A stretch of 64,000 nt of DNA from ZC4RG20 sp963702105. Its GTDB lineage: Bacteria > Pseudomonadota > Gammaproteobacteria > Steroidobacterales > Rariloculaceae. The DNA lies in assembly GCA_963702105.1 (NCBI GenBank), contig OY969712.1:930001-994000 (forward strand), read 5' to 3'. The position numbers and the translations under genes are program-made. Shown here one piece after another: positions 49,888 through 59,516 of this stretch. The notes under the pieces were generated by a model, which made no database searches, was not told the DNA's origin, and was given only the letters and a program-made list of their open reading frames with translations. Each line of letters begins with the position of its first letter. Position 1 is the stretch's first letter.

Positions 49888-51039
49888 TCAGTCACGGAAC
49901 AGGAGCGGAGCGAACTCCCGAAGGCTTCGTCGCCACGACAAGAATTCGTGGGCGGTATTCGGAGACACGTAGAACACGCTCCTGATGCCCGCCCTTTGCA
50001 GCGCCTCGGTCGTCGCGCGGGGATCGCCAGTCCGTATGGGGTTTCCCTTGCCCTCGAGCTCACGACTACCGTAGCTGATGAATACCAGGCGGACCTTGTC
50101 GTTGAAGCCGGGTGCGCCCTCGACGTCCTGCATGGAGATAGTCCCGCCGCTGAACAGGCCGATATACGCGAACGTGTCGAGGTTCTTCAAGGTGATCCAC
50201 CGGGTCTCCATGCCGCCCATGGATAGGCCGGCCATCGCGCGATGAGGCTGGTCCGCGAGCGTGCGGAAATGGGCGTCGATATAGGGGATGAGCTCCTCCA
50301 CGAGTACTCGCTGGAAATGGTTGACGTCGAATTTGGCCAGCTCGCCGATCTTGACGTCATTGGTCATGCCATACGTCATCACGATCAGGAAGGGCTTCGC
50401 TTTGTGCTCGGCGAGCAGGTTGTCGACGATCAGATTGGCATGGCCCTGATTGACCCATGCCGTTTCGTCCTCGCCCCAGCCGTGCTGCAGGTAGAGGACC
50501 GGGTATCGCTCGCTGCGGTTCGAGTCGTAGCCGGGAGGGGTATAGACGAAGGCCCGACGCACGCTGCCGGTACTTCTCGACGGAAACAGCACCTGCTGCA
50601 CGTGGCCATGCGGCACATCCTTGAGCGCGTAGAAATCCTGATCGTGGGCCGGAACCTCGATGCCGCTTTCCCAGCGCGTCGATCCATAGAAATTCAGTGT
50701 TCCGGGATCGTTGAATGTGCCCCCGTCCACGGTCAGATGGTAATAGTGGAAGCCCTCGTCGAGGGGGCCGGCGGTCGTGCCGATCCAAGCGCCGTCCTTG
50801 CCCCTCGTGAGCGGCGTGCCGCCCCTGCCGCCCAAGCCCAGGCTGACGTTCACGCTCTTTGCCTCCGGCGCCACGACTCGAAACCGCGCATAGCCCTGCG
50901 AATTCACCTGCGGGTACTGCTCGCCGGGCTGGTTCACCGTCGAAGGCTTGAAATCCGCCTTGACGTTGGCGGCTCTGGACGGACCGGCTATCCCCCAGAG
51001 CGCGCTCAACAACAGTACGACGATCGTATTGCGATTCAT
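49888..51039 (-). CDS. Exported CE1-type esterase with N-terminal CBM48/E-set-like domain
   Basis: This 383-residue protein has a signal peptide (IVVLLLSALWGIAGPSRAA). Residues ~40-130 form an early-set beta-sandwich (YARFRVVAPEAKSVNVSLG ... GFHYYHLTVDG), as in feruloyl esterases and isoamylase N-domains. The alpha/beta-hydrolase domain has RYPVLYLQHGWGEDETAWVN, nucleophile AGLSMGGMETR (Ser about 270) and the catalytic His in SPNTAHEFLSWRRSLREFAP. Such enzymes release ferulate or other acyl groups from plant polysaccharides or act on related esters. Confidence 0.9.
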   Translation of the reverse strand: MNRNTIVVLLLSALWGIAGPSRAANVKADFKPSTVNQPGEQYPQVNSQGYARFRVVAPEAKSVNVSLGLGGRGGTPLTRGKDGAWIGTTAGPLDEGFHYYHLTVDGGTFNDPGTLNFYGSTRWESGIEVPAHDQDFYALKDVPHGHVQQVLFPSRSTGSVRRAFVYTPPGYDSNRSERYPVLYLQHGWGEDETAWVNQGHANLIVDNLLAEHKAKPFLIVMTYGMTNDVKIGELAKFDVNHFQRVLVEELIPYIDAHFRTLADQPHRAMAGLSMGGMETRWITLKNLDTFAYIGLFSGGTISMQDVEGAPGFNDKVRLVFISYGSRELEGKGNPIRTGDPRATTEALQRAGIRSVFYVSPNTAHEFLSWRRSLREFAPLLFRD

Positions 51040-51301
51040 ATTCCACCTCTCGAAATGCGGGTCATTACCAAGTCAGGATGCTGCATGGGGGCGTCCGGGT
51101 GCGAGACGACACGATGCGTGAAACGGCCGCGCTACCGCTCGAGCAACTCCAGGCCGCTGGCCATCTTGCCGGTCCTGCCATTTTGAGCCCGCGGGAACGG
51201 CCGCGCACTCATTAATTCTTTTCCCTATCCGCCGGCGCAGCCGCGTGTCGGTGAGGTCAAGAAGACCGGCGTATCGCGCTCGACAAATCGTGGACGATTC
51301 G

Positions 51302-52009
51302 CTACCGCCAGACGATGTCCGAGGAGCGGTCGTTCGAGATCTGCTTCGCCGGGGGGTTGCCGTGGATCGTCACATCGCTGCCGCCGCGCGCCCCGATGTC
51401 GACCGCGGCCGTCGCACGGATGGTGGCGTCCGAGCCGCCAGACAACCGGAGGCGCGCGCGCTCGGCCTCGAACGATCCGGCCGCCACGTCGCTGCCGCCG
51501 CTCGCCTCGATAGACAGCGACGGCGCGGTGCCTTTGAGCACAAGATCTGATCCGCCGGACAGAGTGAACCGAAGGCTTTCCGCCTGAACGTCGAGATCGA
51601 CATCGCTGCCGCCCGACGCATCGACTTGCAGCGAATCGAGCTGCAGTGAAGCGCCCCCCTTGATGTCGGAGCCGCCGGAAGCCCGAACCTGCGTCAAGTC
51701 GACGAATCCGAGGTAGACGTTGACGTGGCTGGGACGGATGAGGCGACCGGGCCAGCCTCCTCGTCGCTCCAGCACGAGTTCCCCTCCGTCGACGCGCGAG
51801 ATGACGTCCTCCAGGTCTATGCCCCGCGCCTCCACGCGCAGGCTTTCCTTCGCGCCCTCTGTCAGAAACACATCGATGCCGCTCTGCACTTTCAGGCGCG
51901 AAAACGGCGCGACGGGCCGTACCGCGCTCGCCGACCGGCCGAACACGACTAAGGACACGGCGATGAGACCGAACGCCAGAACGAGAAGCCGCAGTGTGAG
52001 TCGATTCAT
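51302..52009 (-). CDS. GIN-domain (DUF2807, putative auto-transporter adhesin head) protein
   Basis: This 235-residue exported protein has an N-terminal hydrophobic signal (LTLRLLVLAFGLIAVSLVVF). A right-handed beta-helix-like repeat is built on the motif SGGSD, seen at least five times (ASGGSDIKGG, ASGGSDVDLD, SGGSDLVLKG, ASGGSDVAAG, SGGSDATIRA, RGGSDVTIHG), the hallmark of the GIN domain. Function in the family is poorly known; members are surface or periplasmic. GGGGGGAA precedes the start. Confidence 0.88.
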   Translation of the reverse strand: MNRLTLRLLVLAFGLIAVSLVVFGRSASAVRPVAPFSRLKVQSGIDVFLTEGAKESLRVEARGIDLEDVISRVDGGELVLERRGGWPGRLIRPSHVNVYLGFVDLTQVRASGGSDIKGGASLQLDSLQVDASGGSDVDLDVQAESLRFTLSGGSDLVLKGTAPSLSIEASGGSDVAAGSFEAERARLRLSGGSDATIRATAAVDIGARGGSDVTIHGNPPAKQISNDRSSDIVWR

Positions 52010-52448
52010 GATTCCCCCCCTTCCTGCACTCGCACGGACGCGCGCTACCCGTTACAGCAACGGCCGTGCCAATCTGACCGAGCGCGCCCAAGTTGCTGGC
52101 CCAGAGAGGAAAATCGGGCGCCGCGCCACGCGTCCGGGGGCGGCGGCGATGGTGTGCTCGACCAATCTCTAGTCTTATCCGCCGACGATACGCCCAAGTC
52201 GCCAGCGCACCGGTGGACCCGCAGCGGCGCGCGCACAGCGGCTGAACCGGGGCTCAAGCCGGAAGCGGCAACCAAGGCCGTCAGGAATGCGACGAGGCCC
52301 ACGTCGCTACGCCTCACTGTCGAACTGTGCAGGCCCCATTCGATTAGGAATGCCCGCCGTCGAATCGGATCGAGCGGGGATGGAAGCCGGGCGACGTATC
52401 GAGCCGGCGGCGGAACGGCGGGCGGCGATTGAGAGGAGGAAAACCAGC

Positions 52449-52799
52449 ATGAAGAAATTCTTCGTATTGTTCGAGATACCGTTTGCGACCATCGACGAGT
52501 GGAGAAAGACGACGGACGACAAGCAGATGAAGGCGGCTGCGGGCGAGATGATGACGGCATGGTCGAGGTGGATGGAAGAGCACGGCAATGCGTTCGCGGA
52601 TGCGGGCAAGCCGCTCGGAAAGACAAAGAGAGTGACGCCTTCGGGGTCCGAGGACGTTAGAAACGACTTGAGCTACTACGCGGTCGTGGAAGCGGCGACC
52701 CACGAGGCTGCGGCCGAGATGTTCGTCGGCCATCCCCACTTGAGAATACCCAGCTCTTTCATCGAGGTCATGGAGATTTCGGAGATGAGCCCGGCGTGA
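52449..52799 (+). CDS. YCII-like protein (DGPF family)
   Basis: This 116-residue protein starts at an ATG with AGGAGG upstream. It begins MKKFFVLFEIPFATIDEWRK; the fold pattern of YCII/DGPF proteins is visible (strand, long helix with EMMTAWSRWMEEHGNAF, DAGKPLGKTKRVTPSG, YYAVVEAATHEAAAEMFVGH, PSSFIEVMEI). Homologues include lyase-like YciI and sigma-factor-associated proteins. It may form a unit with the two downstream genes. Confidence 0.82.
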   Translation: MKKFFVLFEIPFATIDEWRKTTDDKQMKAAAGEMMTAWSRWMEEHGNAFADAGKPLGKTKRVTPSGSEDVRNDLSYYAVVEAATHEAAAEMFVGHPHLRIPSSFIEVMEISEMSPA

Positions 52800-52880
52800 G
52801 CCACGTCTCGGGGCGGCGCGCCCGCTCAGCGGAAGCGCGTGCGTCGCCCCGGTCGAGGCCCAGGGGCGCCCGAGGACGTG

Positions 52881-53138
52881 ATGCATCAGATCGAGCTCAG
52901 GGCAAGCGCAATCAAGGCGGAGGCTGATCGCATCGACGAAGGCCTAAAGGCGGCCGCGGACGTTCCGAGGCTGTTCCTTCTCGAAATGGAATATCTGCGG
53001 GCTGTGCAGGCCGCGAAATTGGTCTGGGTCAATTCAGTTCTCGAGGGCTTGCGCGCCGGGCGCCTTACTTGGAGCGAGGCCTGGTTGCGCGAGATTGCGG
53101 ACGAGTTATCACCTGCCGCCGTTGGCGGCTCGGAGTGA
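52881..53138 (+). CDS. Small helical protein, PadR C-terminal-like
   Basis: An ATG at 52881 gives 85 residues: HQIELRASAIKAEADRIDEG, VPRLFLLEMEYLRAVQAAKL and VWVNSVLEGLRAGRLTWSEA, three amphipathic helices as in the dimerisation part of PadR-type regulators; the winged helix is absent. Either a fragment of a PadR regulator or a stand-alone partner. The stop is 4 bp from the start of the downstream monooxygenase, suggesting coupling. Confidence 0.5.
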   Translation: MHQIELRASAIKAEADRIDEGLKAAADVPRLFLLEMEYLRAVQAAKLVWVNSVLEGLRAGRLTWSEAWLREIADELSPAAVGGSE

Positions 53139-53142
53139 CGCT

Positions 53143-54441
53143 ATGCAAGTCCTGATCATCGGCGCTGGAACGGGCGGCCTCACCTTGGCCCATGCGCTCA
53201 AGCGAGCGGGTATCGGCGTTTCCGTCTACGAGCGCGAGCTTGTGCCGAACGCCGACACCGGCGGCTACCGCGTCGGAATCAGCCCGGCCGGCAGCCGCGC
53301 ACTCAAGGCCTGTGTCCCCCAGGAGAACTACGAGCTTTTCGTCGCCACGTGCGCCCGGCCGCCCCGGTATTTCAACATGCTCACGGAGCGCTTCTCGGAG
53401 GTCCTGTGCTTCGAACTGAACGGCGCGATGGCGGAAACCATGGACGGAGAGAAGAACGTCATCCGAAAGACGCTGCGGCGCGTCCTGCTTGCGGGCCTCG
53501 AAGGCCAAGTGTCGTTCGGCAAAGCCTTTGTAGGCTATGCGCACGAACCGGACGGTTCCGTCACGGCGCTTTTCGATGACGGAAGCAGCGCCACGGGCGA
53601 CGTCCTCGTCGGCGCGGACGGTTCCAACTCCGCCGTGCGCAGGCAACGCCTGCCCGAAGCCCGGTTGGAGGACACAGGCATGGTATCCCTCGGCGGCAAG
53701 CTTCCTATGACGGGCGCGAGCAGAGCGCTGCTGTCCGAGAAGATGTTCTACGGCATGTCGATGGTCATGGCGCCGAAGGGTTTTGGGGCCATCATCCACT
53801 CGCTCGAGTTCGCGCCGAGTCGAGCCGATCCCCGCATTACGGCGCGTTGGCCGGAATTCATTGACGCACTCGAGGACGACAGCATCGGGTGGGGCCTGTG
53901 GGGCGCCCGCCAGAACTTTCCCAGAGATCCGGCGACATTGGATGGCGGGGAGCTCCAGCAGCTTGGGTTCGAGCTAACGCGCAAGTGGCATCCGCACATG
54001 CGCGAGCTCATCGCGATGACCGAACCCTCTGCAGTGGGATATATCGGCGTTCGAACCTCCGTCCCGCCGCCGCCCTGGGAGACCTCGACCGTCACTTTGC
54101 TCGGTGACGCGATCCACACGATGACTCCGGGGCGGGGCGCGGGCGCCAATACCGCGCTCCGCGACGCCGAGCTGCTTGGTCGCCTGCTCGTCGAGGCCGA
54201 TAGGGGGCAAAAGGCGCTCCTTCATGCCATCCGCGAATACGAAGCAGAGATGCTTCGTTATGGCACCGAAGCGGTCAATGATTCGAAAAAGCAGATGAGC
54301 TCGACCGACGTGATTCACAAGCCGTTGGTCGGCCGCCTGCAGCTCGGTCTCATGCGAAGCGCGATGCGCGTCGTCGACACCGTGCCCCCCTTCAAGCGGC
54401 GCGCGCTCGAAAGCGTGATGCGGACTCGCGGCGAGAACTAG
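53143..54441 (+). CDS. FAD-dependent monooxygenase (group A)
   Basis: This 432-residue flavoprotein begins MQVLIIGAGTGGLTLAHALK with the GxGxxG FAD motif at residues 7-12; the DG motif is VGADGSNSAVRRQ at about 163 and the GD motif TLLGDAIHTMTPGRGAGANT at about 318. The family includes kynurenine and salicylate hydroxylases and fungal-type FAD monooxygenases. GGAG is placed seven bases before the ATG. Second such enzyme in the window with a regulator-like gene directly upstream. Substrate unknown; an aromatic is likely given the nearby BphC-type dioxygenase. Confidence 0.9.
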   Translation: MQVLIIGAGTGGLTLAHALKRAGIGVSVYERELVPNADTGGYRVGISPAGSRALKACVPQENYELFVATCARPPRYFNMLTERFSEVLCFELNGAMAETMDGEKNVIRKTLRRVLLAGLEGQVSFGKAFVGYAHEPDGSVTALFDDGSSATGDVLVGADGSNSAVRRQRLPEARLEDTGMVSLGGKLPMTGASRALLSEKMFYGMSMVMAPKGFGAIIHSLEFAPSRADPRITARWPEFIDALEDDSIGWGLWGARQNFPRDPATLDGGELQQLGFELTRKWHPHMRELIAMTEPSAVGYIGVRTSVPPPPWETSTVTLLGDAIHTMTPGRGAGANTALRDAELLGRLLVEADRGQKALLHAIREYEAEMLRYGTEAVNDSKKQMSSTDVIHKPLVGRLQLGLMRSAMRVVDTVPPFKRRALESVMRTRGEN

Positions 54442-54696
54442 AGTCGCTCGCGGCGGGCACGACGTTCGCGAGCGGGCCGGCGACCAGGATAAGGGCTTCG
54501 TTCCTGCGATAGTGCGCGAGACTAGGGTGACTCAGGAGGACAGCACCGCGCGAGAGGGGAAGCGGGGCGAGATGACGAGCTGATTCAGAGTGCGCAACGT
54601 TCCCCGAACCGACGGGATGATCGTGCGGACCGTGACGCCGGCGCGGCGCGCGGGCCATCGTCGAGCTCGATGTCCGGCGCGCGGCGGTGCGACGCG

Positions 54697-54928
54697 CCTG
54701 CGGATGGAGCAGTCCGGCTTCCGCGCCGACCAGGAGCCGATCTTCCAGGGCGCGGCCCACCCCGTGGCCCGCGTTGTGATAGACGAGCGCCGTGACTTGA
54801 TGTGCAAATCGCACGCCGTAACCTTGCTTGGCGAGGGACGGCGCGAACGTGCTGATCATGTCGATTCCGCCCTCGGAGCCGCCGATCAGGATGAGCGCGC
54901 GGCGGCCCCGCCCCAAAGCGCCTGTCAC
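54697..54928 (-). pseudogene. Acyl-CoA thioesterase/BAAT-type alpha/beta-hydrolase remnant
   Basis: The minus strand encodes GRRALILIGGSEGGIDMIST, FAPSLAKQGYGV and, immediately after, VTALVYHNAGHGVG. The first is the nucleophile-preceding segment of BAAT-type hydrolases and the last the His region from the C-terminus, so about 200 residues are deleted in between. Reading beyond shows no domain. Confidence 0.5.
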
Positions 54929-55124
54929 TCCGGTGCGGTTTCCTGCGATCCCTTCATTGGGTTAGGATGCCATCTGTCTGGCCGCAGCCAACATTGGAAA
55001 CTTTCCGAATTGGGGTGACGAAAGCAGGACGCCCAAGCGTCTCTCCAATGTGCCGCCCCCGGGTCGCTGGGGGAATGCTTACCTCCATGCCGTCGTTAGG
55101 CGGCCTTGGCTGAGGAGGCCGGGG

Positions 55125-56507
55125 ATGGCAGCTTTTCACGAGACCGGATTGCCCGGCACGGCAAATTCACAGAGGCCGGGGCGCCGGACGATCCATCTCG
55201 CTGACCCCGGCGTCGCCCGCTCCGCTGTCGTAAAAGCCAGCATACGCATCCTGCCGCTGCTCGGGCTGGGCTATCTATTCGCATACATGGATCGGGTCAA
55301 CATTGGCTTCGCCGCTCTTCAGATGAATGGCGAGCTGGGCTTCAGTGCCGCCGTTTATGGTCTAGGCGCAGGGATATTCTTCCTAGCGTATTCGCTGCTT
55401 GAAATCCCCTCGAATATGTTGCTGACCCGCTATGGTGCGCGCCGTTGGCTCGCGCGGATCATGGTGACGTGGGGCCTCCTTGCGACCGCGACGATGTGGG
55501 TGCACACGCCTTGGCAGTTCTACACCATCCGCTTCTTGCTGGGTGCGGCTGAAGCCGGCTTCTTTCCGGGCGTCATCTTCTACCTCGGCACTTGGTTTCC
55601 AAAGGAGTTTCGAGGCCGCGCGATCAGCCGCTTCTATATCTTTGGCCCGCTCGCCTCGGTGCTCCTCGGCAGCGTCTCGGGAATGTTGCTGTCGATGGAC
55701 GGCCTCTATGGGCTTCATGGATGGCAATGGCTACTTGCGCTACAAGGCCTGCCGGCGGCGGTCATCGGCGTCGCCATCTGGTTCGTCCTGCCGAATGATC
55801 CTTCCTCGGTCGGTTGGCTTACAGCAGACGAAAAGTTATGGCTCAAGAGCACGCTCGAAGCCGAAGCGGCAGTGATCGGATCGCCACTTCGTCACGACCT
55901 GTTATCCACGATCCGCAACCCTATCGTGCTGCAGATATCGCTGATTGGGGCGCTCATCGTCGGCGTTGGGATCACGATGGCCGTCAACACACCGCTCTTG
56001 CTCCAGGCGACCACCGCTTTCGACGTATACGAGATCGGCTACGTCGTCAGCGCCGGCGGCGTACTGGGCATCGTCGCGATGCTGCTGACGGGGTGGTTTT
56101 CGGATCGCCGTGGCGAGCGCTTCTCTTCCGCCATCGTGAGCGCGCTCGGGATGGCGGCGGGGATTTCTATGATCTGGGTTCACGGCTCCGCGGCGATCAC
56201 GATCGCAGGCTTCTTCATCTTCAGTATCTGCGCGTGGTCCCAGGTCCTGACATGCGCCATGTTCTGGCCGGACCTTCTGCACCCCCGCCTGCTCGCGCTG
56301 GGGGGGGCGACAATCAACACCGTTTCACAGATAGGGTCATTTGGCGGTCCGTACGCATGGGGTGTCGCGAAGGACGCGACCGGCACCTATTCGGCGGGTC
56401 TTGCCGCGATGGCCGTCGCGATGGTAGTCACGACCGTGCTGCTGATAGGGCTAGAGCGCCACGTTCGCATTCGGCGACCAACCCAACGATCAGTCGCTAT
56501 GACATAG
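55125..56507 (+). CDS. MFS transporter, anion:cation symporter type
   Basis: This 460-residue protein starts at an ATG with GAGGAGG upstream. Twelve hydrophobic segments are visible. Helix 1 and loop read LGLGYLFAYMDRVNIGFAAL, the hallmark (Y-DR-N-G-A) of the ACS/phthalate-tartrate permease group, and loop 2-3 reads MLLTRYGARRWLARIM, the MFS signature. Such carriers import hydroxylated aromatic acids, tartrate, allantoate or similar organic anions. The neighbourhood (oxygenases, VAO-type enzyme) favours an aromatic acid; this is inference. Confidence 0.92.
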   Translation: MAAFHETGLPGTANSQRPGRRTIHLADPGVARSAVVKASIRILPLLGLGYLFAYMDRVNIGFAALQMNGELGFSAAVYGLGAGIFFLAYSLLEIPSNMLLTRYGARRWLARIMVTWGLLATATMWVHTPWQFYTIRFLLGAAEAGFFPGVIFYLGTWFPKEFRGRAISRFYIFGPLASVLLGSVSGMLLSMDGLYGLHGWQWLLALQGLPAAVIGVAIWFVLPNDPSSVGWLTADEKLWLKSTLEAEAAVIGSPLRHDLLSTIRNPIVLQISLIGALIVGVGITMAVNTPLLLQATTAFDVYEIGYVVSAGGVLGIVAMLLTGWFSDRRGERFSSAIVSALGMAAGISMIWVHGSAAITIAGFFIFSICAWSQVLTCAMFWPDLLHPRLLALGGATINTVSQIGSFGGPYAWGVAKDATGTYSAGLAAMAVAMVVTTVLLIGLERHVRIRRPTQRSVAMT

Positions 56508-56855
56508 CTGGCACCCGAGGCCGCTGCGGCCGGATTTGGCTCAAGCATATGACCGATTCCCGTGCTGCCAGCGCGGTTCGACCAGACTATGAAGGCTCTG
56601 CTCTTGTTGCCGTCAACGGCGGTTCCCATCCTTGCTTCGCGGCTCGAGGGCAACCTTCAGGCCCGCGGTCCCGGTTCTACCGAGTCCAGCGCCGATAACC
56701 TTAAGTCCCATTGCCGCTATCTCCCCCCCCCCAATCCTCCATTTGTCTATTTGGCCTCGTTCTCGATCGCTACTACAACTTTGCGACCGAAGAGCGCCGG
56801 CAGCACACCGCCTCGGGACGACTGGGCCGCTCCGCCGCTCGGTCGCCGGCTCCTC
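56508..56855. other. Intergenic region
   Basis: No gene supported. Contains a run of 10 C (56723-56732). Confidence 0.4.
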
Positions 56856-57710
56856 TCAAGCGGCCGCGCTGCCGATCAACCACATGGCGCCCGGCAGACG
56901 GACGCTGTCGCCCTCAGAGTACGGCACCAGCGCTTCACGGATCGACTCGACGGCGGCGGCGATGACCTCCACCGGCTGGCTGCGAAGCCAGCTGTTCACC
57001 GCGCCTATCTGGGTCGACTGTACGACGGCCTCCTCGAGCCCGCGACCGGCGGCGAAATCGAGATCCATGTCCAGGCGCTCCAACCGCGGCGCGGCCCAGC
57101 CTGACGCCGTGAGTACGTCGGTGACGCGCTCCGGATCGGCGAACGCGAACATACCGGGAGCATGCGGAGCCGGCGGCGGCCGCGGCGGCAGATGCTGCGC
57201 GACCGCATTCATCGGCACCTGCATCCACGGGTTTTCGGGCAAAGACCGCCACGAGAGGATCGCCATGCGCGCACCAGGACCGGCGGCTCGGCGCATGTGC
57301 GCGAAGGCGCTCACCGTGTCCCCGAAGAACATCGTGCCGAAGGCCGACGTCAAGAGATCGTATTCGTCGAGCTCGGCCGTGGCTGGATCGGCCTGCCGCC
57401 ACTCGACATTTGCGATGCCGGCGGCCTTGGCGCGCGCCTCACCCTCGGCCAGCATCGGCCCGGAGATATCGAGTGCCGCCACGCAGCCGCCAGGGCCGAC
57501 GGCGCGCGCGAAATCGAGCGTGGGGCCACCGCAGCCGCAGCCAACGTCCAATACCCGGTCGCCTGCGCGGGGCGCGGCAAAGGCGAGCAGGGCCTGCGTC
57601 GCCGGGGCCAACGTGATGTCGGTGTGCTCTTGCCGGGCCACCCACGTATGGCCGCCATGCCCGTTCCAGAAGGCGAGCATATCGGCGTTGATCTCTTCGG
57701 AGGCGGCCAT
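56856..57710 (-). CDS. Class I SAM-dependent methyltransferase
   Basis: This 284-residue protein begins MAASEEINADMLAFWNGHGG (ATG at 57710). Motif I is VLDVGCGCGGPTLDFARAVG (about residues 55-74), motif post-I ALDISGPML and motif II region EWRQADPATAELDEYDLLTS; then MRRAAGPGARMAILSWRSLP as strand 5. This matches UbiE/arsenite- or small-molecule-type methyltransferases. Substrate cannot be told. It overlaps in direction with the LLM oxidoreductase that lies upstream at 57840-58865. Confidence 0.88.
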   Translation of the reverse strand: MAASEEINADMLAFWNGHGGHTWVARQEHTDITLAPATQALLAFAAPRAGDRVLDVGCGCGGPTLDFARAVGPGGCVAALDISGPMLAEGEARAKAAGIANVEWRQADPATAELDEYDLLTSAFGTMFFGDTVSAFAHMRRAAGPGARMAILSWRSLPENPWMQVPMNAVAQHLPPRPPPAPHAPGMFAFADPERVTDVLTASGWAAPRLERLDMDLDFAAGRGLEEAVVQSTQIGAVNSWLRSQPVEVIAAAVESIREALVPYSEGDSVRLPGAMWLIGSAAA

Positions 57711-57839
57711 TCGCTCGTTCCTGCCTACGGGATGCCCGGGATGCTGCGACATTTTGGACGCTGCCGCAAGCCGCGGCGCCTCGGAGCTCGGCGTCCGCAT
57801 CTCGACGTTTGGAAGCGGGTCTACGCTGGCCGGGCTCGG

Positions 57840-58865
57840 TTAGTCTGCGGGTCCGCCGGCAAACGCTGGAATGAGTTCCCGCCCGATGAGCTCTGTTGTC
57901 CGCATCGCTTCATCGAATGCCATGTTCCCGAAGGCCACGTCGCAGGTGATGTAGTTCGCGCCGATCGCTGCAACGCTGTCCGCGACGAAATTTCGAAAAG
58001 CGGTTGGCGTCCCGGCAAAAGCGGCGCCGACCTCGATCATCGGGCCGATCTCCGGCGGCAACTGCAACGGAAATTCCAGGCCGCGCCGATCCCAAAGCAG
58101 CCGCATGTGGCCGAGCCAGGAGGCGTAGGCACGCTGCGCCGTGCTCAGAGCTTCGGCGTCGGAAGCGGCCAGCACTACGAGCCGCATTACGCCCATTAGA
58201 GGCAGGTCGCGCGGCGATCTGCCGAGGTTAGACCATTCGGACCTGTAGCGGTCGATCACGGCACGCGCACCCTGCGTCGGCAACAAGGTGACCATGTGCG
58301 CGCCTTCCAGGGCCGCCCAATGAGTCGCATCCGGCGAAGTGACCCCGTACCACAATGGCGGATACGGCTTCTGCGCCGGGCTAAGCACCATGGGGACGTG
58401 CCCGAAACTATAGAACTCGCCGCTGAAGTTCAGCTCGTGGGACGTAAGCCCCTGTTTGATGAGCTTCAACGCCTCGGGAAATTGGCGAGGTCCCGCCTGC
58501 GCGTCGACGCCGTAAAAACCCACTTCTATCGGCGACACCCCGCGGCCGACGCCGAGCTCGAAGCGGCCCCCGCTCAATTGGTCCAACATGCAGATCTCTT
58601 CGATCAACCGGATCGGGTGGTAAAGCGGCAAGGAGTATACGAGCGGACCGAATCTCAGCCGCTTCGTGCGCTGCGCGACCGCGGCCAGAAAAATTCCCGG
58701 CGACGGTGCGAGCCCCAGCGGCGTGCCGTGATGCTCGGCAAGATGATAGGCATAGAAGCCGAGCCGGTCGTAAGCTTCGATCAGCCTCAACCGCTCGTCG
58801 AATTGCTGTACGAGCGGGACGTCGGCCTGGTCCATATGATCGAAAACACCGAACTTCACTTCCAA
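57840..58865 (-). CDS. LLM class flavin-dependent oxidoreductase (luciferase-like)
   Basis: This 341-residue protein begins with TTG at 58865 (AAGGAAAG upstream). It has the luciferase-like TIM barrel landmarks: MEVKFGVFDHMDQADVPL, YAYHLAEHHGTPLGLAPSPG (EHH near residue 45), TKRLRFGPLVYSLPLYHPIR, MLDQLSGGRFELGVGRGVSP and YPPLWYGVTSPDATHWAAL. These enzymes use FMNH2 or F420 with oxygen to oxidise small molecules such as alkanes, sulfonates or aromatics. It likely forms an operon with the methyltransferase downstream, 129 bp away. Confidence 0.9.
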   Translation of the reverse strand: MEVKFGVFDHMDQADVPLVQQFDERLRLIEAYDRLGFYAYHLAEHHGTPLGLAPSPGIFLAAVAQRTKRLRFGPLVYSLPLYHPIRLIEEICMLDQLSGGRFELGVGRGVSPIEVGFYGVDAQAGPRQFPEALKLIKQGLTSHELNFSGEFYSFGHVPMVLSPAQKPYPPLWYGVTSPDATHWAALEGAHMVTLLPTQGARAVIDRYRSEWSNLGRSPRDLPLMGVMRLVVLAASDAEALSTAQRAYASWLGHMRLLWDRRGLEFPLQLPPEIGPMIEVGAAFAGTPTAFRNFVADSVAAIGANYITCDVAFGNMAFDEAMRTTELIGRELIPAFAGGPAD

Positions 58866-59035
58866 TTTTCTTTCCTTGTTTCGAGATCCACCTCGTGCCG
58901 ACGGACAATTCTGGCCACCATACGCGCTCTTTTGACTGCCATTGCGACTCTACCATCGCCGCGACCTTTCTGTATGCATCAATCCCTCACTCATGTCTTG
59001 CCCCCCCTTGGCGCTCGGGCTGCGCGCGACTACTC
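58866..59035. other. Upstream region of the LLM gene
   Basis: Contains the probable promoter of the minus-strand operon. No gene seen. Confidence 0.4.
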
Positions 59036-59240
59036 CTGCTCGGCTTCGGCATAAAACTCGGTCGCCCATACGTTCGTGAAGGCTCGTCCGACGGCGACCT
59101 TGAACCCTTCCTCGGCACCGCTCCGGGCGCTGGTGCCCCGGCTGGTGAACGCGCGTGATTCGACTTCGCTCTCGCCGCGCACGACTCGGTGCGAGTAGAC
59201 CTGGTAATCGGAGGCGCCGGCCGGACCTCTCGGGACGGGT
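59036..59240 (-). pseudogene. Short fragment of an exported protein
   Basis: The minus strand encodes SDYQVYSHRVVRGESEVESR followed by GFKVAVGRAFTNVWATEFYA and a stop. The pattern (FxVY...V..GE.E.E.R...G...T..W.TE.Y) resembles the N-terminal part of uncharacterised gammaproteobacterial envelope proteins. It lacks both ends and is not expected to function. Confidence 0.4.
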
Positions 59241-59516
59241 AGTGGGCCTCGGGGGCTGTTCCTACCTTGCGCGCGACTGACGCAGTTGAGTGGGGACACG
59301 CATCGGGATGGAGCCGGTGCCTCGCCGGTTTTGTTGCATTTGGTTCACGCTCGTACGCCGTCCGGAGTGGCCAATACAGCCGATAGCGACTGAAAATTTA
59401 CGCGTGTCGGGGCTACGATTCGTTAGAAGGATTGGATTCCAACCAACCTATCGCCGATGTTCGAATCGGTGTACTTAGTGCTCCAGGATCGAACGTCCGC
59501 CGGAGCCGTGCGCGCA
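59241..59516. other. Intergenic stretch
   Basis: Nothing recognised. Confidence 0.4.
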
